NCBI RefSeq assembly: GCF_003336875.1
Contig: NZ_QGNJ01000006.1
Location: 186,001-250,000, forward strand
Direction of reading: 5' to 3'
DNA from: Oleisolibacter albus
GTDB taxonomy: Bacteria > Pseudomonadota > Alphaproteobacteria > Azospirillales > Azospirillaceae
DNA length: 64,000 nucleotides
Of this stretch, positions 44,184-52,683 are shown one piece after another. How positions within the stretch are numbered: the stretch's first letter is position 1; every line of letters starts with the position of its first letter. A program made the translations under genes and the position numbers. Below the pieces are notes generated by a model. The model did not search any database. It was not told where the DNA came from and saw only the letters and a list, made by a program, of their open reading frames with translations.

Positions 44184-44627
44184 GTGGTGGCGGACGAAAA
44201 CGGTGCGGCCCGACGGGCGGCGGTGTTCCAGCGGATCCGGGACGCCCACCAGACCGAGGTGGCCGAGGATTATGTGGAACTGATCGAGGATCTCATCGGC
44301 GATCTGGGCGAGGCGCGTCTGGTCGATGTGGCCGAGCATATGGGCGTGACCCATGCCACCGCCGCCAAGGTGGTGCAGCGCCTGCGCCGCGAGGGGCTGG
44401 TGCAGAACCGTCCCTACCGCTCGATCTTCCTGACCGAGACCGGCCAGCAGATGGCCAGCATGGCCCGCCACCGCCACCGCATCGTGCTGCAATTCCTGGA
44501 AGCCATCGGCGTGGACGAACGCACGGCCGAGATCGATGCCGAAGGCATCGAGCACCATGTCAGCGAGGAGACGCTGGCTGCCTTCGAACGGCTGACGGCG
44601 CAGTTGCAGGCGCGGCGCCGGGACTGA
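44184..44627 (+). CDS. mntR: Manganese-responsive transcriptional repressor MntR
   Basis: 147 residues from a GTG start. The DtxR-type winged helix is ARLVDVAEHMGVTHATAAKVVQRLRREGLV, followed by YRSIFLTETGQQMASMARHRHRIVLQFLEAIGV and the metal-binding GIEHHVSEETL. This is the short MntR form without an SH3-like domain. It should repress the divergent mntABCD operon when manganese is sufficient. Converges with oxyR with a 9-bp gap. Confidence 0.93.
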   Translation: MVADENGAARRAAVFQRIRDAHQTEVAEDYVELIEDLIGDLGEARLVDVAEHMGVTHATAAKVVQRLRREGLVQNRPYRSIFLTETGQQMASMARHRHRIVLQFLEAIGVDERTAEIDAEGIEHHVSEETLAAFERLTAQLQARRRD

Positions 44628-44636
44628 CCAGCGGGG

Positions 44637-45653
44637 TCATCCCCTCGCTTCCTGCCCCTCGCCCCCCGGCCCTTCCGCGCCGTACTCCTCCACACCGCCG
44701 CCCATGGCCCGGCCCAGGCGGCGGCCATCGGCCAGGCACCAGCCGGCGGCGCAATCCATGACCAGGGCGGCCAGGGTCCGGAACTGCCAGGGCCGGGGCG
44801 AACTGGCGCGCCAGGCCAGACTGATCCAGCGTCCCACATCCGGCCGGTCGAACGGCGTCTGACGCAGCAGGTCGCGGAGCGGGTCCGGGTCGGGAATGCA
44901 CAGGGCTGGCAGGATCGACCAGCCCTCCCCGGCGGCGACCATGTGGCGGAGCGTATCCAGGCTGGTGGCGTGGCGCCCGGCCGAACCGGCGGGCCGCCGG
45001 CTGCACAGCAGCAGCGCCTGGTCGCGCAGGCAATGCCCTTCCTCCAGCAGGATCAACCCCTCAGCCGGGAGCGAGTCCAGCGTCAGGCGGCCGAAATCCG
45101 CCGCGGCGGCACCGGGGGAATGGGCCAGCAGGAACGGCTCGAAGAACAGCGGCTCCAGCACCAGCCCATGGGCATCGACCGGCGGCGACAGGAAGGCGGC
45201 GTCGATCTCTCCGGCGCGGAGCTGTTCCAGCAGGTCCTGGGTGCGCACCTCGTGCAGGATGAGCTGCAGGCGTGGAAAGGCCTGGCGCAACGGGCGCAGC
45301 AGCCGCGGAAACAGATAGGGACCCAGCGTGGGAATGGCGCCCAGACGCAGCGGGCCGGACAGCAGGTCCGCCTGTCCCTGGGCCAGCCCCTGAGCCAGAT
45401 CGATGAAGCGCTGCGCCTCCTGCAGCACGATCCGGGCCTGGGCCACCAGCCGCTTGCCGTCCGGCGTCAGCAGCACGCCGCGGGCGCTGCGTTCGAACAG
45501 GGTGATGGCGAGCCGCTCCTCCAGCCGGCGGATCTGGATGCTGAGCGAGGGCTGGGACACGGCGCAGCGCTCGGCCGCCTTGCCGAAATGGTGCAGGTCG
45601 GCCACCGCCACCACATATTCCAGATCCCGCAGGGACAGGCCGGCCAGGGTCAT
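44637..45653 (-). CDS. oxyR: Peroxide-sensing LysR regulator OxyR
   Basis: 338 residues. The helix-turn-helix is FGKAAERCAVSQPSLSIQIRRLEERL. The redox part has GHCLRDQALLLC with Cys208 and Cys217, the same nine-residue spacing as the reactive pair of E. coli OxyR, followed by ATSLDTLRHMVAAGEGWSILPAL. Hydrogen peroxide should form a disulfide and activate antioxidant genes. ATG 45653 begins the family domain; an upstream start at 45686 is less likely. The C-terminal 30 residues (GGGVEEYGAEGPGGEGQ) are an acidic Gly-rich tail not usual for OxyR. Confidence 0.92.
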   Translation of the reverse strand: MTLAGLSLRDLEYVVAVADLHHFGKAAERCAVSQPSLSIQIRRLEERLAITLFERSARGVLLTPDGKRLVAQARIVLQEAQRFIDLAQGLAQGQADLLSGPLRLGAIPTLGPYLFPRLLRPLRQAFPRLQLILHEVRTQDLLEQLRAGEIDAAFLSPPVDAHGLVLEPLFFEPFLLAHSPGAAAADFGRLTLDSLPAEGLILLEEGHCLRDQALLLCSRRPAGSAGRHATSLDTLRHMVAAGEGWSILPALCIPDPDPLRDLLRQTPFDRPDVGRWISLAWRASSPRPWQFRTLAALVMDCAAGWCLADGRRLGRAMGGGVEEYGAEGPGGEGQEARG

Positions 45654-45706
45654 GGTGAACACAGGCTCATGGCGCACACGCAGCATTGATGCCGGCTATG
45701 GACCGG

Positions 45707-45717
45707 ATTGACTCAAT
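45707..45717. promoter_or_regulatory. Palindrome ATTGACTCAAT upstream of oxyR
   Basis: ATTGA (45707-45711), C, TCAAT (45713-45717) lies about 55 bp before the oxyR start in the divergent region. LysR-type proteins often control their own gene from such symmetric sites, but the match to known OxyR sites is loose. Confidence 0.3.
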
Positions 45718-45801
45718 ATATTTCCGCCGAGGTACGGCGGCCAGCATGCTGAGGGATAAGCCGGACCGGGTCCGGCAGAAAAGCATGTCGGAGGAAGTGC
45801 C

Positions 45802-46185
45802 ATGGGTATGGTCATCCCGCTGCGGCCGGGACGGGCGATGGCGCCCCCCGCGCCGCCCCCTGCACAACCATCAGGCAGACCGCCGCCCGCCGGCCGCAGC
45901 CCGGCGGCATCCGCCATGTCGGAGCCGCCGCTTGCCGACCGTGTCGCCGCCTTCTGCCGGGGCCGGCTGCTGGAACCGGGCGCTGTGGCCGTGTCGCTGG
46001 AGAGCATCGCCTGGCATCTGGACCTGGAACGGTCCGCCGTGCAGGACGCGGTGGAGCAACTGGCGGATCAGCGACGGATCACCCTGCGCCCCTTCGCCCT
46101 GCGCAGCCGTCCGCATGTGGTGATCCAGGCCGTCTGCGGCATCGACGATGTGGCCGCCCCCGGCGGCGGACGACAGGACACCTGA
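45802..46185 (+). CDS. Small protein with winged-helix-like domain
   Basis: 127 residues behind a strong ribosome site (GGAGGAAG). The first 40 residues are Pro/Ala-rich. The rest, from DRVAAFCRGRLLEPG to LESIAWHLDLERSAVQDAVEQLADQRRITLRPF, has the helix pattern of a small DNA-binding winged helix. Divergent from oxyR. I do not recognise the family; regulation of something close by is a guess. Confidence 0.55.
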   Translation: MGMVIPLRPGRAMAPPAPPPAQPSGRPPPAGRSPAASAMSEPPLADRVAAFCRGRLLEPGAVAVSLESIAWHLDLERSAVQDAVEQLADQRRITLRPFALRSRPHVVIQAVCGIDDVAAPGGGRQDT

Positions 46186-46295
46186 CCCCGCAGCCCTGGG
46201 CGGCACGCGGCCCGGGTTTCCCCCTCTCGACCGATGGCCCGGCGGCCGGTGCGGCCGGCGAAGCCGCTTTCCTCTTGCGGCAGGCCTGCCAACGT

Positions 46296-46312
46296 ATGTT
46301 ATATCGTAACAT
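46296..46312 (+). promoter_or_regulatory. Zur-box-like palindrome
   Basis: ATGTTATATCGTAACAT is a perfect inverted repeat with 6-bp arms (ATGTTA/TAACAT) and a 5-bp centre. It fits the TGTTATAnTATAACA type of site bound by Zur, the zinc-uptake repressor. It lies 66 bp before the ATG of a membrane-protein gene that is followed by a TonB receptor, and it stands in an AT-rich patch fit for a promoter. Confidence 0.65.
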
Positions 46313-46377
46313 CCAATGACAAATGGGCATGTGCAGCGCAGCTGCCGGGGACAGAGTGGGTCGGGGGACGGGTGGGA

Positions 46378-47571
46378 ATGACAGCGGCAGTTGAGAACGG
46401 CGCCATCCGCATGGACGCGCCGCGCGACGGGGTACGGACCCGTCTGGTGGCCATCGACGCCCTGCGCGGGCTGGTCATGCTGATCATGCTGCTGGACCAT
46501 ATCCGCGAGACCGTGTTCCTGCACCATCAGGTCGGCGACCCGGTGGACGCTGCCAGCGTCGATCCGGCCCTGTTCTTCACCCGCCTGCTCTCCACCCTGT
46601 GCGCCCCGATCTTCGTGGCCCTGACCGGCCTGTCGGCCTGGCTCTACGGGCAGTCGCACAGCCCGCGGGAGACGTCGCTGTTCCTGCTGAAGCGCGGCCT
46701 GTTCCTGATCGTGCTGGAGCTGACCCTGGTCAGCTTCGCCTGGAGCGCGCAGTTCCCGCCCCGGACTGTCTGGCTGCAGGTGATCTGGGCCATCGGCATC
46801 AGCATGCTTGCCCTGTCCGCCCTGATCCATCTGCCGCGGACGGCCCGCATCGCCCTCGGCCTTGTCATCGTCTGCGGCCATAATCTGCTGGACGGCATCG
46901 TGCTGGCGCCGGGCGATACCGGCTTTCCCCTGTGGGCCATGCTGCACCAGCGCGCCGTGATCGAGCTGGGCGGCGGCGCCATCGCCAAGACGACATATCC
47001 CGTGCTGCCCTGGATCGGGGTGATCCTGCTGGGCCACGCCATCGGCCCCTGGTTCGGCGGCGGCAGCCGCTGCGACCCGGCCAGGCGCAGCCGCCGGCTG
47101 CTGCTGCTGGGGGCGGGGATGCTGGCGGCCTTCCTGGTGCTGCGGCTGCCGGATCTCTATGGCGACCGCAGCTGGCAGGCCGGGCCGGACGGGCTGCGCA
47201 CGCTGATCGCCGTGCTGGCGCTGACGAAGTATCCGCCATCGCTGCTGTTCCTGCTGGCCACGCTGGGGCCCGGCGCCCTGCTGCTGGCCCTGTTCACGCG
47301 CGGCAAGGACAGCCGCGTCCTGGGCTGGCTGGCCGTCATCGGCGGCGCGCCGATGTTCTTCTATCTGCTGCATCTCTACGTGCTGAGAGCGCTTTATCTC
47401 GGCGCCGTGGCCCTGTTCGGGCTGAACCAGGGATCGGTCTATGGCGTGGAGTCGGTCGCCACGCTCTGGCTCTGGTTCCTGCTGCTGCTGGTGCCGCTGT
47501 CGATCCCGACCGCCTGGTTCGCCCGGCTGAAACAGCGCCGGCGCGACCTGCGCTGGCTGAAATATCTCTGA
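46378..47571 (+). CDS. DUF1624-family membrane protein
   Basis: 397 residues with about ten hydrophobic helices. The conserved start RLVAIDALRGLVMLIMLLDHIRE is that of DUF1624 / heparan-alpha-glucosaminide N-acetyltransferase-like proteins, and the interior holds LTGLSAWLYGQ and YPVLPWIGVILLGHAIGPWF. The family is linked to transfer of acyl groups across the inner membrane, but no substrate is known. It lies between the Zur-like site and a TonB receptor, 64 bp upstream of the latter, so the two are probably one zinc-responsive unit. Confidence 0.82.
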   Translation: MTAAVENGAIRMDAPRDGVRTRLVAIDALRGLVMLIMLLDHIRETVFLHHQVGDPVDAASVDPALFFTRLLSTLCAPIFVALTGLSAWLYGQSHSPRETSLFLLKRGLFLIVLELTLVSFAWSAQFPPRTVWLQVIWAIGISMLALSALIHLPRTARIALGLVIVCGHNLLDGIVLAPGDTGFPLWAMLHQRAVIELGGGAIAKTTYPVLPWIGVILLGHAIGPWFGGGSRCDPARRSRRLLLLGAGMLAAFLVLRLPDLYGDRSWQAGPDGLRTLIAVLALTKYPPSLLFLLATLGPGALLLALFTRGKDSRVLGWLAVIGGAPMFFYLLHLYVLRALYLGAVALFGLNQGSVYGVESVATLWLWFLLLLVPLSIPTAWFARLKQRRRDLRWLKYL

Positions 47572-47635
47572 CCCGCACGGGTCTCCCCTGCCGGCCTGCC
47601 GGCCCCCCACGACCTGTAGACCCCTGAGGACAACA

Positions 47636-49792
47636 ATGAAGATGCTGCGTTCCGGGCTGCGCCCCCTTCTGGCGGCCGGTGCCGCCTGCGTCGCCCTGCA
47701 GACCGCCGCCCCCGCCCAGGCCGCGGAAACGGCCGGCACGACCGCCCCGCTGGAGGACATCGTGGTCGTGGCCCAGCGTCAGGCCTACCGCAGCGACGTG
47801 CCGCTGATCGAGACGCCCCAATCCATCCGCGTGCTCGACGGCGCCCTGTTGGAGACGGCGGGCGTCACCGGGCTGGCCGAGGCGCTGGAGCTCAGCAGCG
47901 GCGTGGCCCGGCAGAACAATTTCGGCGGGCTGTGGGACAGCTTCGCCATCCGCGGCTTCGTCGGTGACGAGAATTTCCCCAGCGGCTATCTGGTCAACGG
48001 CTTCAACAACGGCCGCGGCTACGGCGGCCTGCGCGACGCCTCCAACATCGAGCGCATCGAGGTGCTGAAGGGGCCGAACTCCGCCCTGTTCGGCCGGGGC
48101 GAGCCCGGCGGCACCGTCAACATCATCACCAAGAAGCCGAAATTCACCCCGCAGGGATCGGTGGCCGTGTCGGCCGGCAGCTATGACACCTATCGCGTCG
48201 AAGGCGATGTCACCGGGCCGGTCGGCGACCGCATCGCCGTGCGCCTGACCGGTGCCGCCGAGGATGCCGGCAGCTTCCGCGACAGCATCGACAGCCGCAA
48301 ATACACCGCCAGCCCGTCGGTGCTGGCCCGCCTGGGCGAGGCCACCTCGTTCAGCTACGAGGCCGAGTATGTGGACCAGAAGGTGCCGTTCGACCGCGGC
48401 ATCGCCGCGGTGGATGGCGACCTGGGCGCCCTGCCCCGCTCCCGCTTCCTGGGCGAGCCGGCGGACGGACCGATGCGGGTGAAGGTGCTGGGGCACCAGG
48501 CCCAGCTGCAGCACGACCTGTCCGACGATTGGACCCTGCTGCTGGGAGCCGGCTACCGCGACACCTCGTTCAAGGGCTTCTCCACCGAGGCCGAACTGGC
48601 CGGCAGCCGCCAGACCCTGGAGGAGACGGGCACCCTGCTGGCGCGCCAGCGCCGCTACCGCGATTTCGAGACCGATTATCTGGTGCTGCGCGGCGAGATC
48701 AGCGGCCGGTTCCAGACCGCCGGCCTGACGCATCATCTGTTGCTGGGGGCCGACCGCGACCGCTTCGACATCGACCAGGTGCAGCGGCGTTATCGTCCGC
48801 CGGCCTACAGCGCCGGCCAGCCGGTGACCGCCGCCAGCAACGCCATCGACATCTTCGCGCCCGTCTATGGCAACCAGCCGGCGCCCAACGCCACGCTGGA
48901 CGACAAGTTCGAGCGGCAGAAGGCCTGGGGCCTGTATGTGCAGGACCAGATCGACCTGACGGAGGCGCTGAAACTGCGGCTGGGCGGGCGTTTCGACGAT
49001 TTCGACCAGTCCATCCACAACCGCGTCAACGGGCGGCGGCTCGGCAACGCCTATCGGGAATTCAGCCCCCAGGCCGGGCTGGTCTCTACGCTCACCGACA
49101 CGCTGTCGCTTTATGGCGGCTATGGCGCGGGCTTCCGGCCCAACAGCGGCTTCGGCTTCAACAACCAGCCGTTCAGGCCGGAAAAGAGCGACAGCTACGA
49201 GGTCGGCGGCAAATATGCCGCTCTGGACGGGTCGATCACCGGCACGCTGGCCCTGTTCACCATGACCAAGACCAACATCCTGACCGCCGATCCGGTCAAC
49301 ACCGGCTATTCCCTGGCCATCGGCAAGGCGCGCAGCAAGGGCGTGGAGCTGGATGTGGATGCCCGCCTGCCGGCCGGGCTGGACCTGCACCTGTCCTATG
49401 CCTACACCGATGCCGAGGTGGCCGAGGACATGCTGGACCCCAATTTCAGCCTGCCGATCCGCGAGGGCGACCGGCTGATCAACATCCCCAGGCACAGCGG
49501 CAGCCTGATGCTGACGCGCGATTTCACCGGCTCCAGCGGCGACGTGGTCACCCTGGGCGGCGGCCTGACCTATGTGGGCAAGCGGCTGGGCGAGACCGGC
49601 GTGGATTTCACCCTGCCGGACTACACGCTGGTGAAGCTGATGGCGGCCTGGGCGCCGACCGATGCGCTGCGCCTGTCGCTGGACGTGGACAATCTGTTCG
49701 ACCGCCGCTACTACGCCAGCTCCTATGCCCGGCTGTGGGTGGCCCCCGGCAGCCCCCGCACCGTCACCGGCCGCGTGCGCTACAGCTTCTGA
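47636..49792 (+). CDS. TonB-dependent metallophore-type receptor
   Basis: 718 residues. Signal peptide ends APAQA; TonB box region LEDIVVVAQRQAYRSDVPLIETPQSIRVLD; plug with ELSSGVARQNNFGGLWDSFAIRGF and ERIEVLKGPNSALFGRGEPGGTVNIITKKP; barrel end GRVRYSF. The 'RGEPGGTVNIITKKP' plug marks the siderophore-receptor group. The ribosome site TGAGGA lies before ATG 47636. Given the Zur-like site upstream of its neighbour, it may take up a zinc-bound metallophore rather than iron. (Sequence runs quoted are family markers at about residues 40-70 and 135-165.). Confidence 0.88.
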   Translation: MKMLRSGLRPLLAAGAACVALQTAAPAQAAETAGTTAPLEDIVVVAQRQAYRSDVPLIETPQSIRVLDGALLETAGVTGLAEALELSSGVARQNNFGGLWDSFAIRGFVGDENFPSGYLVNGFNNGRGYGGLRDASNIERIEVLKGPNSALFGRGEPGGTVNIITKKPKFTPQGSVAVSAGSYDTYRVEGDVTGPVGDRIAVRLTGAAEDAGSFRDSIDSRKYTASPSVLARLGEATSFSYEAEYVDQKVPFDRGIAAVDGDLGALPRSRFLGEPADGPMRVKVLGHQAQLQHDLSDDWTLLLGAGYRDTSFKGFSTEAELAGSRQTLEETGTLLARQRRYRDFETDYLVLRGEISGRFQTAGLTHHLLLGADRDRFDIDQVQRRYRPPAYSAGQPVTAASNAIDIFAPVYGNQPAPNATLDDKFERQKAWGLYVQDQIDLTEALKLRLGGRFDDFDQSIHNRVNGRRLGNAYREFSPQAGLVSTLTDTLSLYGGYGAGFRPNSGFGFNNQPFRPEKSDSYEVGGKYAALDGSITGTLALFTMTKTNILTADPVNTGYSLAIGKARSKGVELDVDARLPAGLDLHLSYAYTDAEVAEDMLDPNFSLPIREGDRLINIPRHSGSLMLTRDFTGSSGDVVTLGGGLTYVGKRLGETGVDFTLPDYTLVKLMAAWAPTDALRLSLDVDNLFDRRYYASSYARLWVAPGSPRTVTGRVRYSF

Positions 49793-49818
49793 CCGGGGGA
49801 TGGGGCCAGGACGGGCTG

Positions 49819-50775
49819 TCAGATGACGAAGTCGGTGACCTGCTGATAGGCGCCGACGGCGATCTCACCCTGGAAGGCGCTGACGCGCCCCCCCAGCTTC
49901 AGGCGCAGACTGTAGGCGCTGGTGGATTTGCCAGGGTCATGCTGGCGGAAGAAATGCACGCCGACACGATAGGTGCCGGACCGGGTGGGTTTCGTGTGCC
50001 AGCTGATATTCTCCACCGGCTCGGCGGTGAGCGCGCTGGCGAAGGCGTTGCGGTCCACATCCAGCAGGCCGCCGCAGGCCGACTTGCTTTCGAAGCAGAT
50101 GCGCGACCCGTCCGGGCATTCCACATGCAGATCCAGGTCGTTGACGTCGTTCCAGATCAGGGAGACGTCGACGGCGCCCGAGGCGGCCCCGGCGCGGAAC
50201 AGCCGGTTCAGGAAGGTGCGTTCCTGCGCCTCGGCCCGGGCCGCCGCTTCCGCCCGCTGCCGGCGCTGGGCCAGCCGGTCGCGCCAGTCGCGGATGAACC
50301 CGCCCAACTGGTCGGGCGGCGGCTGGACGCCGCCCTTCTGCATGCCCCAGGAGACGATGACCGGCTGCCCGTCCACCATCCAGACCTGTTCCTCGAACGG
50401 GACAGGCGCCAGCAACATCAGCGGCAACAGGGCGCCATAGAGGCGGCTGTCCTGCCCGCCGCCCGCCGCCAGATCCGCGGCCAGACCGCGGATGCGGTCA
50501 TGGGCCTGCGCCAGCACGGTCAGGACCTGCCCCTGTTCCCCGTCCTCGAGGGCGGTAAAGGCGCGCACCACCCCAGGCCGGTGGGAGAACCAGGACACCT
50601 CCGACCCGTATTCGTTGAATTTCGGCAGGGCGAAATGGGTGGCGAGATCAGGCGACAGGCGCCGCGCCACCAGATGCAGCAGCTTCTCGGCATTGGCGGT
50701 GGCACCATGCCCGGCAGCACCGACGAACCGGTAATCGGCCAAATCGTGCCGGTCGAGAAGCTGTGCGGGCTGCAT
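49819..50775 (-). CDS. Protein with SrfA-type N-terminal module and DUF2135/YfaP-like C-terminal domain
   Basis: 318 residues. The N-terminal module (about 1-175) opens LADYRFVGAAGHG, has EVSWFSHRPG in the middle and ends VWMVDGQPVIVSWGM. The same scheme recurs in the three genes that follow on the other strand. The C-terminal part (about 205-318) is a beta-rich domain with SLIWNDVNDLDLHVECPDG, the mark of DUF2135/YfaP-like proteins. No membrane helix or signal peptide is visible, unlike in its relatives. Divergent from the srf operon, 162 bp apart; probably a component of the same system. Confidence 0.7.
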   Translation of the reverse strand: MQPAQLLDRHDLADYRFVGAAGHGATANAEKLLHLVARRLSPDLATHFALPKFNEYGSEVSWFSHRPGVVRAFTALEDGEQGQVLTVLAQAHDRIRGLAADLAAGGGQDSRLYGALLPLMLLAPVPFEEQVWMVDGQPVIVSWGMQKGGVQPPPDQLGGFIRDWRDRLAQRRQRAEAAARAEAQERTFLNRLFRAGAASGAVDVSLIWNDVNDLDLHVECPDGSRICFESKSACGGLLDVDRNAFASALTAEPVENISWHTKPTRSGTYRVGVHFFRQHDPGKSTSAYSLRLKLGGRVSAFQGEIAVGAYQQVTDFVI

Positions 50776-50937
50776 CCTCTGTCCCCGATTTAAATAACAT
50801 TTTAAGCACAGGCCGGATCCGCGCATGTATCGGCGCGATGGCGGCGGGTTGATGAAGCCAACCCAGGCTAAACTGGTGGACGCAGATTGGTCTTATGGAT
50901 ATGTATACCCGGGGACTAGCCGTAATGAATAGTCGAC

Positions 50938-52683
50938 ATGGCGTTCGAGGTCAGACTTTGTGCAGGACCCGCAGGGGGCGCGGAACCTCGGACAGCGGAC
51001 GGTCAGCCGATCTCCGCCGCCTATGCGTTTCTGTCCGGCCTGCTGAAGTCCCATCTGCCACCGACGGTCGCCGGCCTGCTGGCGCGTCCGCAGATCCGCT
51101 CCGGCCAGCTTGAATGGTATTCGGACCTCGCCGCCCAGGTGGTCCGGGCCGCCGATCTGGCACCGGTCCAGAAGCGGCGCCTCGATGCCCTGCTGGATGA
51201 GCGGCTGCACGCCCTGTCCGGACTGGCCGACCGGCTGACGGCCCAGGGCCAGGATCAGGCGTCCCGGCAGGTGCGCGCCCTGGCGCGCCGCCCCCGGCCG
51301 GAGGATCTGTTTGCCGTCGGCGGCCAACCCGTGATGATCAACTGGCACCTGCCGGGTGCCGGCCTGCCGGCGGCCCCCGCCGTCCCCCCGCCCGTGTCGG
51401 CCGGCCCGACTCCGGCGTCTGTCGCTCCGGCCTCCGTCGGTCCGGCGGCAGGCCGCGCCGCCACCGGCCACATGGCGACGGCCGATGGCGCCCCGGGCGG
51501 CTGGCGGCGGTGGCTGTGGCCGCTGCTGGGGCTGGTGCTGCTGCTGGTGCTCCTGGCCCTGGGACTGCGCGGCTGTGCGCCGTTGGGAGTGCCGTCGCTG
51601 CTGCCCCAGCGCGACCAGCCTCTTCCGGCGGCGCCGGCGGACCCGACCGCCGACTCGGACGCCGAGATCGCCCGGCTGGAACAGGCGCTGCGCGACAAGC
51701 TGAAGGCCTGCCCCGCCCCGGTGACGCCTCCGGACAGGACGCCGGCACCGCGCGCGGACATGGGTCCCGAGACCGCGCCGGCAGTGCCGGCCGGTCCGGC
51801 ACCGGACCCGACCCCCACCGCGCCGCCCGCCACGCCGCCCGCCACGCCGCCCGCTGCCCCGCCGCCGCAGGCCGAGGTCACACCCGCGCCGGCACCGGCC
51901 AGTCCGGCACCGGCCAATCCGGCCCCAGCCGCCAAGCAGCCGGCCGCAAAGCCGTCACCCAAGCCAGCCCCCCCCAAGGCGACGGCCCAGGCCTGTCCGC
52001 CGCAGCGCCCCATCTGGGAAGCGCCGGAAGTGGTTCTGGTGCTGGATGCCAGCGGCAGCATGGGCCTGCCGGCGCAGTTCCCGACACGGGAGATCGCCCG
52101 TCTGCTGCGGGAAAGCGAGAGCCCCGATCCGCAGGTCCGCGCGGCAGCGCAGAAACGCTTGAAGCAGGCCGCCTACAAGGACAGCCGGCTGGCCGTGGCC
52201 GAGGATGCGGTCATCCAGACCCTGTCCACCCTGCCCGCCGACGTGTCCACCGGGCTGGTGGTGTTCGGCGACTGCCCCGGCACGGACAACTTCAAATTCT
52301 ATTCCAACGCCGAGCGGCCGAAACTGGCGGGCGTGCTGCGGTCGATCCGGCCGCAGTCCGGCACGCCGCTGGCCCGCGGCATCGAGCGGGCCGGCACGAT
52401 CGTCGATGGCCGTGACGTGCCCGCCGTCATCGTCGTGATCTCCGATGGGGAGGACAGCTGCGGTGGCGACCCCTGCGCCGTCGCGCGGGCGCTGAAGGCG
52501 CAGAAACCCAAGCTGAAGATCAACTATATCGACGCCTCCGGCGATTCCGACGCCACCTGCATCGCCCGGGAAACCGGCGGCAAGGTGCTGTCCGTGCTCG
52601 ACGGGCGCTCCTTCGAGGAGTTGCTGCGCGAGGCCTATGAACAGCCGGTGCTGCCGCCCCACTGCCAGGGGAGCGGCGGATGA
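50938..52683 (+). CDS. VWA-domain membrane protein with SrfA-like N-terminal module
   Basis: 581 residues. Residues 1-140 hold a diverged form of the shared module (QLEWYSDLAAQ, LFAVGGQPVMINWHL). One membrane helix lies at about 189-215 (WPLLGLVLLLVLLALGLRG). A Pro/Ala-rich linker, about 220-360, carries PPATPPA repeats. A von Willebrand A domain starts near residue 363 with the metal site VLVLDASGSM; ISDGEDSCGGDPC follows near 500. The layout puts the VWA domain in the periplasm. First gene of an operon with a 4-bp overlap to the next. Confidence 0.8.
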   Translation: MAFEVRLCAGPAGGAEPRTADGQPISAAYAFLSGLLKSHLPPTVAGLLARPQIRSGQLEWYSDLAAQVVRAADLAPVQKRRLDALLDERLHALSGLADRLTAQGQDQASRQVRALARRPRPEDLFAVGGQPVMINWHLPGAGLPAAPAVPPPVSAGPTPASVAPASVGPAAGRAATGHMATADGAPGGWRRWLWPLLGLVLLLVLLALGLRGCAPLGVPSLLPQRDQPLPAAPADPTADSDAEIARLEQALRDKLKACPAPVTPPDRTPAPRADMGPETAPAVPAGPAPDPTPTAPPATPPATPPAAPPPQAEVTPAPAPASPAPANPAPAAKQPAAKPSPKPAPPKATAQACPPQRPIWEAPEVVLVLDASGSMGLPAQFPTREIARLLRESESPDPQVRAAAQKRLKQAAYKDSRLAVAEDAVIQTLSTLPADVSTGLVVFGDCPGTDNFKFYSNAERPKLAGVLRSIRPQSGTPLARGIERAGTIVDGRDVPAVIVVISDGEDSCGGDPCAVARALKAQKPKLKINYIDASGDSDATCIARETGGKVLSVLDGRSFEELLREAYEQPVLPPHCQGSGG

